Shown here piece after piece: positions 1 through 8,146 of a DNA stretch of 64,000 nt. The stretch lies in contig NZ_NFKJ01000010.1 of assembly GCF_002160325.1 (NCBI RefSeq), positions 41,472 through 105,471 on the forward strand, written 5' to 3'. How positions within the stretch are numbered: the stretch's first letter is position 1; each line of letters starts with the position of its first letter. The notes beneath the pieces were generated by a model. The model did not search any database and had not been told where the DNA came from. It was given only the letters and a program-made list of their open reading frames with translations. The position numbers were made by a program, and so were the translations under genes. Source of the stretch: Lachnoclostridium sp. An181 (lineage in GTDB: Bacteria > Bacillota > Clostridia > Lachnospirales > Lachnospiraceae).

Positions 1-346
1 ACAGAGGGAATTCCTGTATAATAGGAGCATCGACATGTTCGGATTTTAAAGCTGTCAATCCACTGTTTGCAAATTTATTAGGTGTTTTATTTCCAGATAC
101 CACACCAAAATAATCTGCCTCAATCATGTGTGAAACGTCTGCAATGCTCACAGTAAATGCCTTCCGTTCTTTAATATTCTGAACAGTTTTATGTGTTTCA
201 GTTAAATTCAGGATCACATGGTCTCTTTCCAGCATGGTTCCCCAAGCAGCATTCATCACGTTGACACTGCCATCTTCATTGTAAGTTGCTACCATCAACA
301 CAGGCATTGGAAAAATAGCTTCTGTCGTTTTAATATCTTTTCTCAT
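1..346 (-). CDS. Flavin reductase-like protein, 3' end outside window
   Basis: The minus strand opens with ATG at 346, preceded by a strong AGGAGG site (353-358), and runs without a stop to the window edge, giving the first 115 codons. The N-terminus MRKDIKTTEAIFPMPVLMVA followed by an NVMNAAWG stretch is typical of the FMN-binding split-barrel flavin reductase family (DIM6/NTAB-like). Members bind FMN and pass electrons from NAD(P)H; the partner is not known here. It is divergent from the HxlR regulator at 458, a common pairing in which a redox- or electrophile-sensing HxlR protein controls the flavoenzyme. The C-terminal part cannot be seen. Confidence 0.85.
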   Translation of the reverse strand, partial: MRKDIKTTEAIFPMPVLMVATYNEDGSVNVMNAAWGTMLERDHVILNLTETHKTVQNIKERKAFTVSIADVSHMIEADYFGVVSGNKTPNKFANSGLTALKSEHVDAPIIQEFPL

Positions 347-412
347 CGTATCAGCCTCCTAATTTTATTGCTTTTCAGTTGAATATATGATATCATGGCA
401 CCGAGTAAAATA

Positions 413-441
413 AAAGTACCCACATAAATGTAAGGTACTTT
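413..441. promoter_or_regulatory. Inverted repeat, candidate HxlR operator
   Basis: A perfect 8-bp inverted repeat, AAAGTACC-N13-GGTACTTT, lies in the divergent intergenic region between the flavin reductase and the HxlR gene. Its dyad symmetry suits a winged-helix dimer such as the neighbouring HxlR protein. Assignment to that regulator is inference from position. Confidence 0.55.
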
Positions 442-457
442 CTTAGAGGTAAGTGAT

Positions 458-793
458 TTGAGTAAAAAAGATATAGAAAACGCCAATTTTGACGATACTG
501 GTTATAGTTATACGCTCTCTCTTATAGCAGGCAAATATAAACCCATTATTCTGTACTGCTTGATGGAGTATGAACCTGTTCGATTTAATGAAATGCAACG
601 CTATTTAAAAAAGGTATCAGATAAAACCTTGAGCCAGAACTTAAAAGAATTGGAAACCGACAATTTAATTATCCGCAAGGTATATCCACAAATCCCGCCT
701 AAAGTTGAGTATTCCCTTTCTGAGAAAGGTCACTCTCTTATGGCAGTATTAGACCAGTTATGCATATGGGGCATGGAACATCGCAATCAGTAA
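458..793 (+). CDS. HxlR-family winged-helix transcriptional regulator
   Basis: A 111-residue protein of typical HxlR length. The core GKYKPIILYCL followed by RFNEMQRYLKKVSDKTLSQN and LIIRKVYPQIPPKVEYSLSE is the hallmark of the family (winged helix, about residues 20-95). The start is TTG at 458 with a weak AGAGG site. HxlR/YodB-type regulators often sense electrophiles or oxidants through cysteines. The usual N-terminal cysteine is not seen here, but C34 and C103 are present. It is transcribed away from the flavin reductase gene and probably represses it and itself through the inverted repeat at 413-441. Confidence 0.88.
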   Translation: MSKKDIENANFDDTGYSYTLSLIAGKYKPIILYCLMEYEPVRFNEMQRYLKKVSDKTLSQNLKELETDNLIIRKVYPQIPPKVEYSLSEKGHSLMAVLDQLCIWGMEHRNQ

Positions 794-825
794 GCGATTA
801 TTGTGTATCGTTTGTCTTAAATTGT

Positions 826-2148
826 CTACGGCTCGGCCAAGCCATACTTCTTCCTGACACGCTCCAGTTTTCTAAGTATTGGCTCCAGGAGAAGAAACAA
901 AAAGACCACTGTACAGGCTGCGTGGATGAGGTTAAACGGAAATCCACTGATGTAATAGGCCAGAAATACTTCTTTTGAAAACTTTGGAGAGCTCATGAAT
1001 ACGGACTGCGTATCCATGAGCCCCCCATAGATAAACAGTACAGATACTCCTCCATAGATACAAGTCCAAAGCCGGAACAGTTTCCCTCTTCCCCTCTTTC
1101 TTGCAAAGATCAGTCCTGCCAGAAATCCAATGATGCCAAAAGCGAACATCTGCCAGGGCGTCCACGGCCCTTGACCAAAGAAAAAGTTGGAGACAAATCC
1201 GGTCAGCACTCCCGTAAGAAATCCAGCCTCAGCTCCCAGAGCAATCCCGGTTATAATGATGATAGCTGCGGACGGTTTAAATTGCGGCAGCATAAAAAAT
1301 GCAAGGCGGGCACTGACCGCCAAAGCGGACATCACCGCAATCACTACGATTTCCCTTGCCTGCGGTCTTCTCCCCTCAAATATCATGCAAAACGGGACCA
1401 TGGCAAGCTCAATGATACAAAGTGCAATAAAATCTTCATTCCTGTCATTCAGAAAAAAGATACCAACAAAAAGCGTGAACGGAATAGCCAAAAGAATGAG
1501 GGCGGCCGCCACTTTTGTCCTGCGGGAAAGTCCCTTATCCGGCTTTTGGCTCCTTGCCAAAAGCTCATACCCCTTTTCCTCTCTCTTGGTATCTAAAAGT
1601 TTTCCGGCAAAAAGACCCATCACGATCGATAGCACAAACACTGCCCATGGATATGCGGTTGCCTGTATATTGCTTTGGATCGTCAGTGTAAAAAAATCCG
1701 TACTCCTTCCCATCTGTCCATTTAAAAGATGATTCATCCACACGATTTCTGCGAAAATGGCCATCGACTGCACAGCAAAGCCGCCAAATACCACTCTTAC
1801 AAATCCGGCCGACTTCTTTTTCTTCCGGTAGGCCAGACACGCAGCCGCAATGGCAAAAACAGTCACCACTACGGCTGATATGCACAAGATGTCTGCGCTC
1901 CAGGAAAGTCTGCTTATCTGGCCTTTGGAAAACAGTGTCATGGGAATTCCTCTTGGATCGTCCGCGCCCGCCTGAAGGGTTTGGATCATCTTCTCGAAAT
2001 TCCAGATGGTATATGCTGTATCTGCTCCCGTGTATTTCAGTTTTGGGAGAGAGAACCATGGCAGAAATTGCACCGCAGCCGCAAAGATTGCTGTGAGGAT
2101 GGGCAGCATTGCCCTTGTGTCTATTCCTGCCGCCTGTTTTTCCTGCAT
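826..2148 (-). CDS. ECF transporter S component (predicted cobalamin specificity)
   Basis: A 440-residue integral membrane protein. The C-terminal half (about 230-430) looks like an ECF substrate-binding S component: it has a REIVVIAVMSALAVSARLAF entry helix, then GIALGAEAGFLTGVLTGFVSN and a final FNLIHAACTVVF helix. The first 200 residues add about four further hydrophobic segments, so the protein is twice the usual S-component length. It is the last gene of the B12-riboswitch operon and its start overlaps the ATPase gene by 28 bp. Cobalamin, or a corrinoid precursor, as substrate is inferred from the riboswitch and from the DUF4430 partners. Confidence 0.8.
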   Translation of the reverse strand: MQEKQAAGIDTRAMLPILTAIFAAAVQFLPWFSLPKLKYTGADTAYTIWNFEKMIQTLQAGADDPRGIPMTLFSKGQISRLSWSADILCISAVVVTVFAIAAACLAYRKKKKSAGFVRVVFGGFAVQSMAIFAEIVWMNHLLNGQMGRSTDFFTLTIQSNIQATAYPWAVFVLSIVMGLFAGKLLDTKREEKGYELLARSQKPDKGLSRRTKVAAALILLAIPFTLFVGIFFLNDRNEDFIALCIIELAMVPFCMIFEGRRPQAREIVVIAVMSALAVSARLAFFMLPQFKPSAAIIIITGIALGAEAGFLTGVLTGFVSNFFFGQGPWTPWQMFAFGIIGFLAGLIFARKRGRGKLFRLWTCIYGGVSVLFIYGGLMDTQSVFMSSPKFSKEVFLAYYISGFPFNLIHAACTVVFLFLLLEPILRKLERVRKKYGLAEP

Positions 2149-3806
2149 GTTTCAATCACATCCTTCACTGTCACTGCCTCCGGAAAAAGGTGTCTTGCCA
2201 TCCGGCTGGCAGCTGTCGTATAAAAACTGTTTCCTGCAAAAAATTCTTTTGTCTTTTCTGCCGCCACAATGTTTCCGTCAAAAAACAGGGCACAGGTGTC
2301 TGCATAGGACGCACAAAATTCAACGTCGTGGGAAACCATCAAAATCGTCACCCCTCTGCTTTTTAACCGATCAAAAATAGCAGCTAGTTTTTGTTTATAA
2401 AACCCATCCAGTCCTTTTGTCGGTTCATCCAACAATAAAATTTCAGGTTCCAAAAGAAGGACTTTTGCCAGGGCGGCCCGCTGCCCTTCCCCTCCGCTCA
2501 GATCATAAGGATGCATCTTAAGAAGATGGGCAATTTCCGTATCTTCCACCACCATGCGCATACGTTTCAGAAATTCTTCTTTTCCAACAAACGGCAGTCC
2601 TTCCTTCATCTCCCACAGATCTTCTTCCAATGTGTTCCCAACAAAAAGTGTCTGCGGATTTTGGGGCAGCATGCCAAGAAAATGCCAGAACTTCTCCTTA
2701 TCCTTTATTTTTCGGATATCCTTTTCACACAGAAAAATTTTCCCGCGGTACGCACGCTTTAATCCTGCCAGGAGCGATAATGTCGTTGTCTTTCCGGTTC
2801 CGTTTCCCCCAAGCATACAGTACAGCTCGCCTCTTCGCACCTGCATGGACAAATCTTTTACCACATCCGGAAGATTTTTATCGTACCGGAACCATACTTC
2901 CTTTGCCTCGACTGCAAAAGGTCCTTGTTTCTTTTTGAAAAGCCTTCCTCTGTCCTCTTTTTTGGTTCTTTCTTCTTTTTCAGGTTCAAAATATGTGTCA
3001 AGCCAAGTGCGTCCTTGCCTCACCGTCAGAGGACACTCTCCTGTCTGTCCGGTCCCATTGTATATTTTCACCGGACTTGGCATTGCGTGGAACAGATCAT
3101 GACCAGCCAGTTTTTTCCCCACTTCTCTTGGCGTTCCAACACAAAGCTGCTTTCCGTTTTCCAGGGCAAGCACTTTATCTGCCATTGGAAATACTTCTTC
3201 CAGGCGGTGCTCCACGATCACGATCGTTGTCCCAAGCTCTGTATTGATCTTTTTTATGGTAGCCAAAAATTCCCCGGCTGCAATCGGGTCCAGCTGGGAA
3301 GTAGGCTCATCCAGGATCAGCACCTTTGGCTGCATGGCCATAATGGAAGCCAGGTTCAAAAGCTGTTTTTGTCCGCCTGAGAGCTCCTCCACATTTTTGG
3401 AAAACCAATTCTGAATGCCAAAATAATTGGCCATCTCCGCGACCCGAAGGCGGATACGTTTTTTTTCGTATCCCATATTTTCCAGGCCAAATGCCAATTC
3501 ATGCCATACCTTATCTGTCACGATCTGGTTATCCGGACTTTGCATGACATATCCAATTTCTCCTGCCTGCACTCTCGCAGAGACTTCTCCTAACTCCTGA
3601 CCCAAATACAAAATTTGTCCGTTTCGCTTGCCATATGGGACAAGCGTACTTTTCAAGTGCCGGATCAACGTGCTTTTCCCACACCCTGATTTCCCAAGGA
3701 TGACCACAAACTCGCCCTTCTCAATCACAAGATTGATATCATTTAATGCGTCAAATTTGGTTTCCGGGTACCGGAATGTTAAATTTTTGATTTCAAATAA
3801 TGCCAT
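2121..3806 (-). CDS. ECF transporter ATPase, A and A' domains fused
   Basis: 561 residues carrying two complete ABC ATPase domains. Domain 1 (about 1-235) has Walker A GKSGCGKST at 38-46, signature LSGGQKQ and Walker B VLILDEPTSQLD. Domain 2 (about 295-530) has GGNGTGKTT, LSGGEGQR and ILLLDEPTKGLD. ECF transporters need two ATPases, usually made by separate ecfA1 and ecfA2 genes. The fusion provides both in one chain and fits a dedicated (group I) ECF system rather than the shared one. It overlaps the T gene upstream and the S gene downstream by 28 bp each, so it is very probably co-translated with them. Confidence 0.93.
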   Translation of the reverse strand: MALFEIKNLTFRYPETKFDALNDINLVIEKGEFVVILGKSGCGKSTLIRHLKSTLVPYGKRNGQILYLGQELGEVSARVQAGEIGYVMQSPDNQIVTDKVWHELAFGLENMGYEKKRIRLRVAEMANYFGIQNWFSKNVEELSGGQKQLLNLASIMAMQPKVLILDEPTSQLDPIAAGEFLATIKKINTELGTTIVIVEHRLEEVFPMADKVLALENGKQLCVGTPREVGKKLAGHDLFHAMPSPVKIYNGTGQTGECPLTVRQGRTWLDTYFEPEKEERTKKEDRGRLFKKKQGPFAVEAKEVWFRYDKNLPDVVKDLSMQVRRGELYCMLGGNGTGKTTTLSLLAGLKRAYRGKIFLCEKDIRKIKDKEKFWHFLGMLPQNPQTLFVGNTLEEDLWEMKEGLPFVGKEEFLKRMRMVVEDTEIAHLLKMHPYDLSGGEGQRAALAKVLLLEPEILLLDEPTKGLDGFYKQKLAAIFDRLKSRGVTILMVSHDVEFCASYADTCALFFDGNIVAAEKTKEFFAGNSFYTTAASRMARHLFPEAVTVKDVIETCRKNRRQE

Positions 3807-4672
3807 TTTATATCCTCCACAATATTCACCGCAAGAGGCAGGAAACAGAACAGCCCGTACACACAGTATGCCAAATGGGCCAGAGCCGTATGTTCATTCA
3901 GAACCAGGATCGGGTAATAATAAACAAAAATCTTTTTAAAAATGAGAATGACGGCAAGGAAAATCCCTGCCGCTGCCATTCCCGCAAACATCATTTTATC
4001 TCTGGAGTCAAATCTGTAGACAGAAAATTGTGTACGTCCCCGAAGTCCATATCCTCTTGCCTTCATGGAATCCGCTGTCTCCACGGAATTTTCCAGCGCC
4101 CATGTGACCATGATCGAAAGAATCTTCATCCCCTTTTTCAGCCTTGCAGGCAGTTTCCCGTTCGATACATCTCTCCCGATACATTTCTGCGCATCGGAAA
4201 CTTTGTGGATCTGAGCTGAAAATTTTGGCACAAACCGAAGGACCATTGCCAAAAGCAAGGACAGCGCCGGGATGAGCTTTCCAAAAAGATAGATAAATTT
4301 ATCGGAAGTCATCACACATTGATAACAGGAACACCAGGCAAGCACGCTGACGATCATCACTCCTGCAGCCAGACCGTAAAGGATGGATTCCAGGGTGATT
4401 GGATTCCCGGATTTCAGATAGAAAAGCAGCGTCATCCCCTTGTGGTTGAAAAGCGGATTGACGATGGATGAGAGCAAAAAGATTGGCACGAAAAAACAGA
4501 TCATTGTCCTCAGCGCTTTTTTCCCCTTTAAGTACACATAGTATGCAAATCCACTTGTCATGGAAATCCCCAAAAATACAGGGTGCATGACAAACATCGA
4601 AAGCCCCGCCACAAGTATAAAATATGTAAAATTGATCACTGGGTGGTAAGTGGAAAATGTGTCGTTCCTCAT
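3779..4672 (-). CDS. ecfT: ECF transporter T component
   Basis: A 297-residue membrane protein with an N-terminal STYHPVINFTYFILV motif typical of EcfT/CbiQ, about five or six membrane segments, and a C-terminal cytoplasmic signature ENSVETADSMKARGYGLRGR (the Ala-Arg-Gly motif that couples to the ATPases). I chose ATG at 4672: it overlaps the stop of the upstream lipoprotein gene as ATGA, which indicates translational coupling. A longer frame to 4795 would run back through that gene. It transmits ATPase movement to the S component in B12 import. Confidence 0.92.
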   Translation of the reverse strand: MRNDTFSTYHPVINFTYFILVAGLSMFVMHPVFLGISMTSGFAYYVYLKGKKALRTMICFFVPIFLLSSIVNPLFNHKGMTLLFYLKSGNPITLESILYGLAAGVMIVSVLAWCSCYQCVMTSDKFIYLFGKLIPALSLLLAMVLRFVPKFSAQIHKVSDAQKCIGRDVSNGKLPARLKKGMKILSIMVTWALENSVETADSMKARGYGLRGRTQFSVYRFDSRDKMMFAGMAAAGIFLAVILIFKKIFVYYYPILVLNEHTALAHLAYCVYGLFCFLPLAVNIVEDIKWHYLKSKI

Positions 4673-5442
4673 CAGTTTCTTCCTACGTCCCTTCCGCCAT
4701 CGCAAGTATACTGCCACTCTACCACATCGCCGTCTTTTAATAGATATCTGCTGCACCCGTAATTCGGATACCAGCCATTGACTTTGTAGAGCCATCCGGA
4801 GTATCTTCCGGCGTCAAATTCATACAGATTGTTGATTCCCTCAACATACGCACTGTTGTATTTTGGCGTGAAAGAGGATTCCATATGGATCCTCTTTTTC
4901 TGTGTCTCTCTTTTGAGCACATCAAACACACTCTCTCCTTCATAAAACTTCACTTTCTTTTTTGCATAGATGACACCGTCATCCGGCACCAGCATTTGCT
5001 TTTCCTGTGGGAGCGCATCCATATGATCCAAAAGTACGCTGCAGGAAATCGTAAGATAGCAGGTGTATTCCTTTTCCTTATTGATCTCCACTTCATCCGG
5101 CTCTACAGGATTTGGTTTCCCCTCCGGAACAGACTCTGTCTGATACTGATCTTCCTTCGTGTCTGCGCCGTCACTGTAGGTGACATAAGGATTTTCTTCC
5201 CCAGTGCTTTTGGAGCCGTCCTTTTTGTCCTGATACTTGGAATAGTCAACCTCGTCTTGCCGGGCATCGGATACATCAAAATAGTCCTCTTCCTGATTTG
5301 CATCGGGTTCCTGTTTGGTGCTCTGCTCTTTTACATCTTCTGTTTTCTTTTGCACCCCGCCGTCCAGTTTCTGCGTCTGGCAGCCTCCAAGCACAAACAA
5401 AAACACCATACCTATCAGAATCATCTTCATTATCTTTTTCAT
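4672..5442 (-). CDS. DUF4430 lipoprotein (transcobalamin C-terminal-like domain)
   Basis: 256 residues. A lipoprotein signal peptide ends in VLGGC (lipobox Cys about residue 20), followed by an acidic, Lys/Asp-rich linker (to about 115) and a C-terminal DUF4430 domain (about 125-256). The diagnostic core is SGWLYKVNGWYPNYGCSRYL then LKDGDVVEWQYT. DUF4430 is related to the C-terminal beta domain of eukaryotic transcobalamin and intrinsic factor. The protein is expected to be tethered to the outer membrane face and may hand corrinoid to the ECF S component. It overlaps both neighbours by 4 bp or fewer. Binding of B12 is inferred, not shown. Confidence 0.87.
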   Translation of the reverse strand: MKKIMKMILIGMVFLFVLGGCQTQKLDGGVQKKTEDVKEQSTKQEPDANQEEDYFDVSDARQDEVDYSKYQDKKDGSKSTGEENPYVTYSDGADTKEDQYQTESVPEGKPNPVEPDEVEINKEKEYTCYLTISCSVLLDHMDALPQEKQMLVPDDGVIYAKKKVKFYEGESVFDVLKRETQKKRIHMESSFTPKYNSAYVEGINNLYEFDAGRYSGWLYKVNGWYPNYGCSRYLLKDGDVVEWQYTCDGGRDVGRN

Positions 5443-8123
5443 GATCTATTCCGCCTCTTTCCAAATACAAACAGCAAAATTCCGCCAAGAATACCAATGC
5501 CGGCCGCGCCCGATACGATTCCCCATGCATATGGGTTTTCCTTATCACTTTTTAAATTCGGAACCACAGATGCCTTCTCTATCGTTTCCGTCCCGGATAT
5601 CTCGTTTTGCTGTTCTTTTAGGGAACCTGTCTTTGACCGTTTCGCAATAAAATAGTCTCCGCCTTTTGCGATAATAAATTTCGTCTTCTTGTCTTTTATT
5701 TCCACTTTCTGGATATATTCTGCCTGCATCTTTTCGTCGTCATAATAAAACAACAGATACTCTCCATCTTCTTTGTCCACTTGGACCTCCACAAGCGTTT
5801 CTCCTGGAAACTCTCCTTCCTGTTCAAACTGCAAAAGGACAAAGTCTTCCGTCAGTTTTGCAACTTCCTCCTTGTGTTCACTGTCAAAAGAAAGGCCTGT
5901 TTGAAAATCTTTTGGAGTCTTGATATCCGCGCCATGAAACGTAAAGCTGTATTCTTTTCCGTCCTCCATTTTGCAGACAGCCTTATAATTTTCGTCTTTC
6001 CCTTTTATCTTGTCGAACTCTTCTTTTTTTATGACATTCCCTGTCACTGTCAGTTCTTTCGTTTTTCCCTCTTTGTCCGCATCAAAAGAGTGGATGCGCT
6101 GTACCTGCACTGGTGCCTTTGGCTGTTCTTTTTTTGTTTCTCCCATTTGGTATACCGCAAAAGACGGGTTGGCAGATGCCTCTACACTTTCCCTTGGTAC
6201 AAGCTGGAAGTCTCCTCCGGCTTTAGTGGAAAAACGTACGATTCCTCCCTTTATCTCCACCATTTCCATCGCTTTCATGACATTGGTATCCAAATTTCTC
6301 CGGTACACATAATACGTCCCATCCAAAAGGTCCGTATGAATGGCAAGTGTGACCTCTGACGGAAGTGCACCTTCCTGATCCATGGAAAAGGCAAACTTGG
6401 CTCCTTCCATCATCACTGCGACTTTATTCCCGGATGTGATACCAGCTTTCATATCCGCCTTATTTTCCACTTTCTTTCCATGGATCGAGATTGTGTAGGA
6501 ATATTCCCCTTCGATCACGCCGTGATACCAAAATGTATCGCCGGTTGTGGCAATGTTTTCAAAAACTTCCTTTGGGAGCATTCCTTTTTGAATACTTCCG
6601 ATGATCGACACTGCCCGGAAAAGATCTTGTCTGTATGTCACATATTTTCTGTCTTTGTCGTCCAGACTATCATACCTCTTTTTCAGGCTTTCTATCATGA
6701 CCTTTTCTGTCAGGTCGATCTTTAGCGGATCGATCCTGCTCCAAATATCTTCGTCCAGTTTTTTTATTGTCCGCTCCAGATCCTCTGTCTGTTTTTTGAA
6801 ATCTTCTAATTTTTTTCTTATATCTTCCGGGTTCTTGAGCGAGCTCTGACGCTTTAGTTCCCTTAACAAAAATTCGATTTCCTCTTTGTCATCCATGTGA
6901 ACTTGGGACGGCAGTGCAGCTACCCTTCTTAAAAATTCTTCTTCTGTGATGGCAGGCTTCTGCGTCCTCTCTACATCGCTCATATCATACAGCCAATTCT
7001 CTCCTGTGATAAAACGGTAATAGGCAGTGAGCGCGCACATCCCCTGCTCCGTGGCCATCGCATCTGCTCCTTCGGAGTGCACATGCTCAAACGCACCTTC
7101 TCCAAGATAATAGCTCATCATTCCATCCAGCACTGTATGGCCATTTTTGACAAACCTGCCATCTTCCACGGAAATGCCAAGCGCCGTCATGGCGATGAGT
7201 ACCTGTGCATCGCTCTCAATGCTGCCATAACTGCCGTCTTCGTTTTGCATGGCAGACAATTGAAGGAGAACCTGGTCTACTGTTTCCACGACTTCCGGGT
7301 GTTCACCGTCATAATAATTTGCCAGAGCCTGCAGTGCCATTCCTGTCATGTCAGCCTCGGCCCCGCTGCTCTCCCAAAGTCCATGTTCATTTCTTCCATC
7401 CAGAATAGCTCTGATCAGATTTTCTCTTGTGGACTGTGTATAGCTCTTCTTTTCGCTTTCATCCAACTTTGGAATTTCATAATCCCCGCAGTCCAGAGCG
7501 ATCAGCGCCCAGATTGGCCCATTTACGCCCTGGAAACACACCTTTTCCAGCCTTGCAAGCCAAGATAGAAGATCATAGCCGGATGCATCGCGTACATCTT
7601 CCCCAAGGGCTGTGAGAGCCAAGACAACTCTGGAGTATTCCGTATATTTATTTGTGGACAATACGCCGTGTTTTTCTTCAATATAATCGTACAGATTGTT
7701 CAAATATTTCTGTTTGAATGTCTCTGTAATGGTGCCGTACCTTGTCAGGCCCAAAACGGCCCATTCCCCTCCTGTGGAAGAGCATACCGGATTCTCCACA
7801 GTGGAGAGGATATAGGCGGATATCTGATCCAGATACTCTTTTGCCATGGCAGCGCTCATGGCCTGCCTTTCCCCGTATTTTCCCAAGGACTCCTCCCCTT
7901 CCTCTATGGAAGGTTCCCTCGTGCCTGTCACGGTTTCCAAGTCAGAAAGATCACTGGTCCCTGTTACACCTTCTGCACTTGGAATGTCTTTTGTCCCTGT
8001 AATGACCTGACTGTTGGCAGACTCATCCTTGGCACTGACAGATAACACTGAAAATAGATTTCCTGCTGCGAGCAGCACTCCCAATGTCAGGGCTGCTGCT
8101 CTTTGATTTCTTTTTTTCATCAT
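5439..8123 (-). CDS. Secreted alpha/alpha-barrel (prenyltransferase/terpenoid-cyclase fold) surface protein
   Basis: About 894 residues. A signal peptide (1-31) is followed by a short stretch with three VTGT/ITGT-type repeats (about 40-72), then an alpha/alpha toroid of the squalene-cyclase/prenyltransferase type (about 90-385). The toroid shows repeats such as MTGMALQALANYY, NEDGSYGSIESDAQVLIAMTAL and DAMATEQGMCALTAYYRF. Next come a charged coiled-coil segment (about 390-500), repeated beta modules and a C-terminal membrane helix with a basic tail (about 866-894). The same toroid fold forms the N-terminal domain of human intrinsic factor and transcobalamin. The second ATG (8120) is better spaced from the GGGGG site. 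Its stop overlaps the DUF4430 lipoprotein start. Confidence 0.82.
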   Translation of the reverse strand: MMKKRNQRAAALTLGVLLAAGNLFSVLSVSAKDESANSQVITGTKDIPSAEGVTGTSDLSDLETVTGTREPSIEEGEESLGKYGERQAMSAAMAKEYLDQISAYILSTVENPVCSSTGGEWAVLGLTRYGTITETFKQKYLNNLYDYIEEKHGVLSTNKYTEYSRVVLALTALGEDVRDASGYDLLSWLARLEKVCFQGVNGPIWALIALDCGDYEIPKLDESEKKSYTQSTRENLIRAILDGRNEHGLWESSGAEADMTGMALQALANYYDGEHPEVVETVDQVLLQLSAMQNEDGSYGSIESDAQVLIAMTALGISVEDGRFVKNGHTVLDGMMSYYLGEGAFEHVHSEGADAMATEQGMCALTAYYRFITGENWLYDMSDVERTQKPAITEEEFLRRVAALPSQVHMDDKEEIEFLLRELKRQSSLKNPEDIRKKLEDFKKQTEDLERTIKKLDEDIWSRIDPLKIDLTEKVMIESLKKRYDSLDDKDRKYVTYRQDLFRAVSIIGSIQKGMLPKEVFENIATTGDTFWYHGVIEGEYSYTISIHGKKVENKADMKAGITSGNKVAVMMEGAKFAFSMDQEGALPSEVTLAIHTDLLDGTYYVYRRNLDTNVMKAMEMVEIKGGIVRFSTKAGGDFQLVPRESVEASANPSFAVYQMGETKKEQPKAPVQVQRIHSFDADKEGKTKELTVTGNVIKKEEFDKIKGKDENYKAVCKMEDGKEYSFTFHGADIKTPKDFQTGLSFDSEHKEEVAKLTEDFVLLQFEQEGEFPGETLVEVQVDKEDGEYLLFYYDDEKMQAEYIQKVEIKDKKTKFIIAKGGDYFIAKRSKTGSLKEQQNEISGTETIEKASVVPNLKSDKENPYAWGIVSGAAGIGILGGILLFVFGKRRNRS

Positions 8124-8146
8124 TTCCCCCTACAATCAAAAAAGAT

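Noticed and set aside
4672..4795. Longer EcfT start at 4795
   Set aside because: The extra 41 residues run antiparallel-free through the end of the upstream lipoprotein gene, and the ATGA overlap at 4672 is a standard coupled start.
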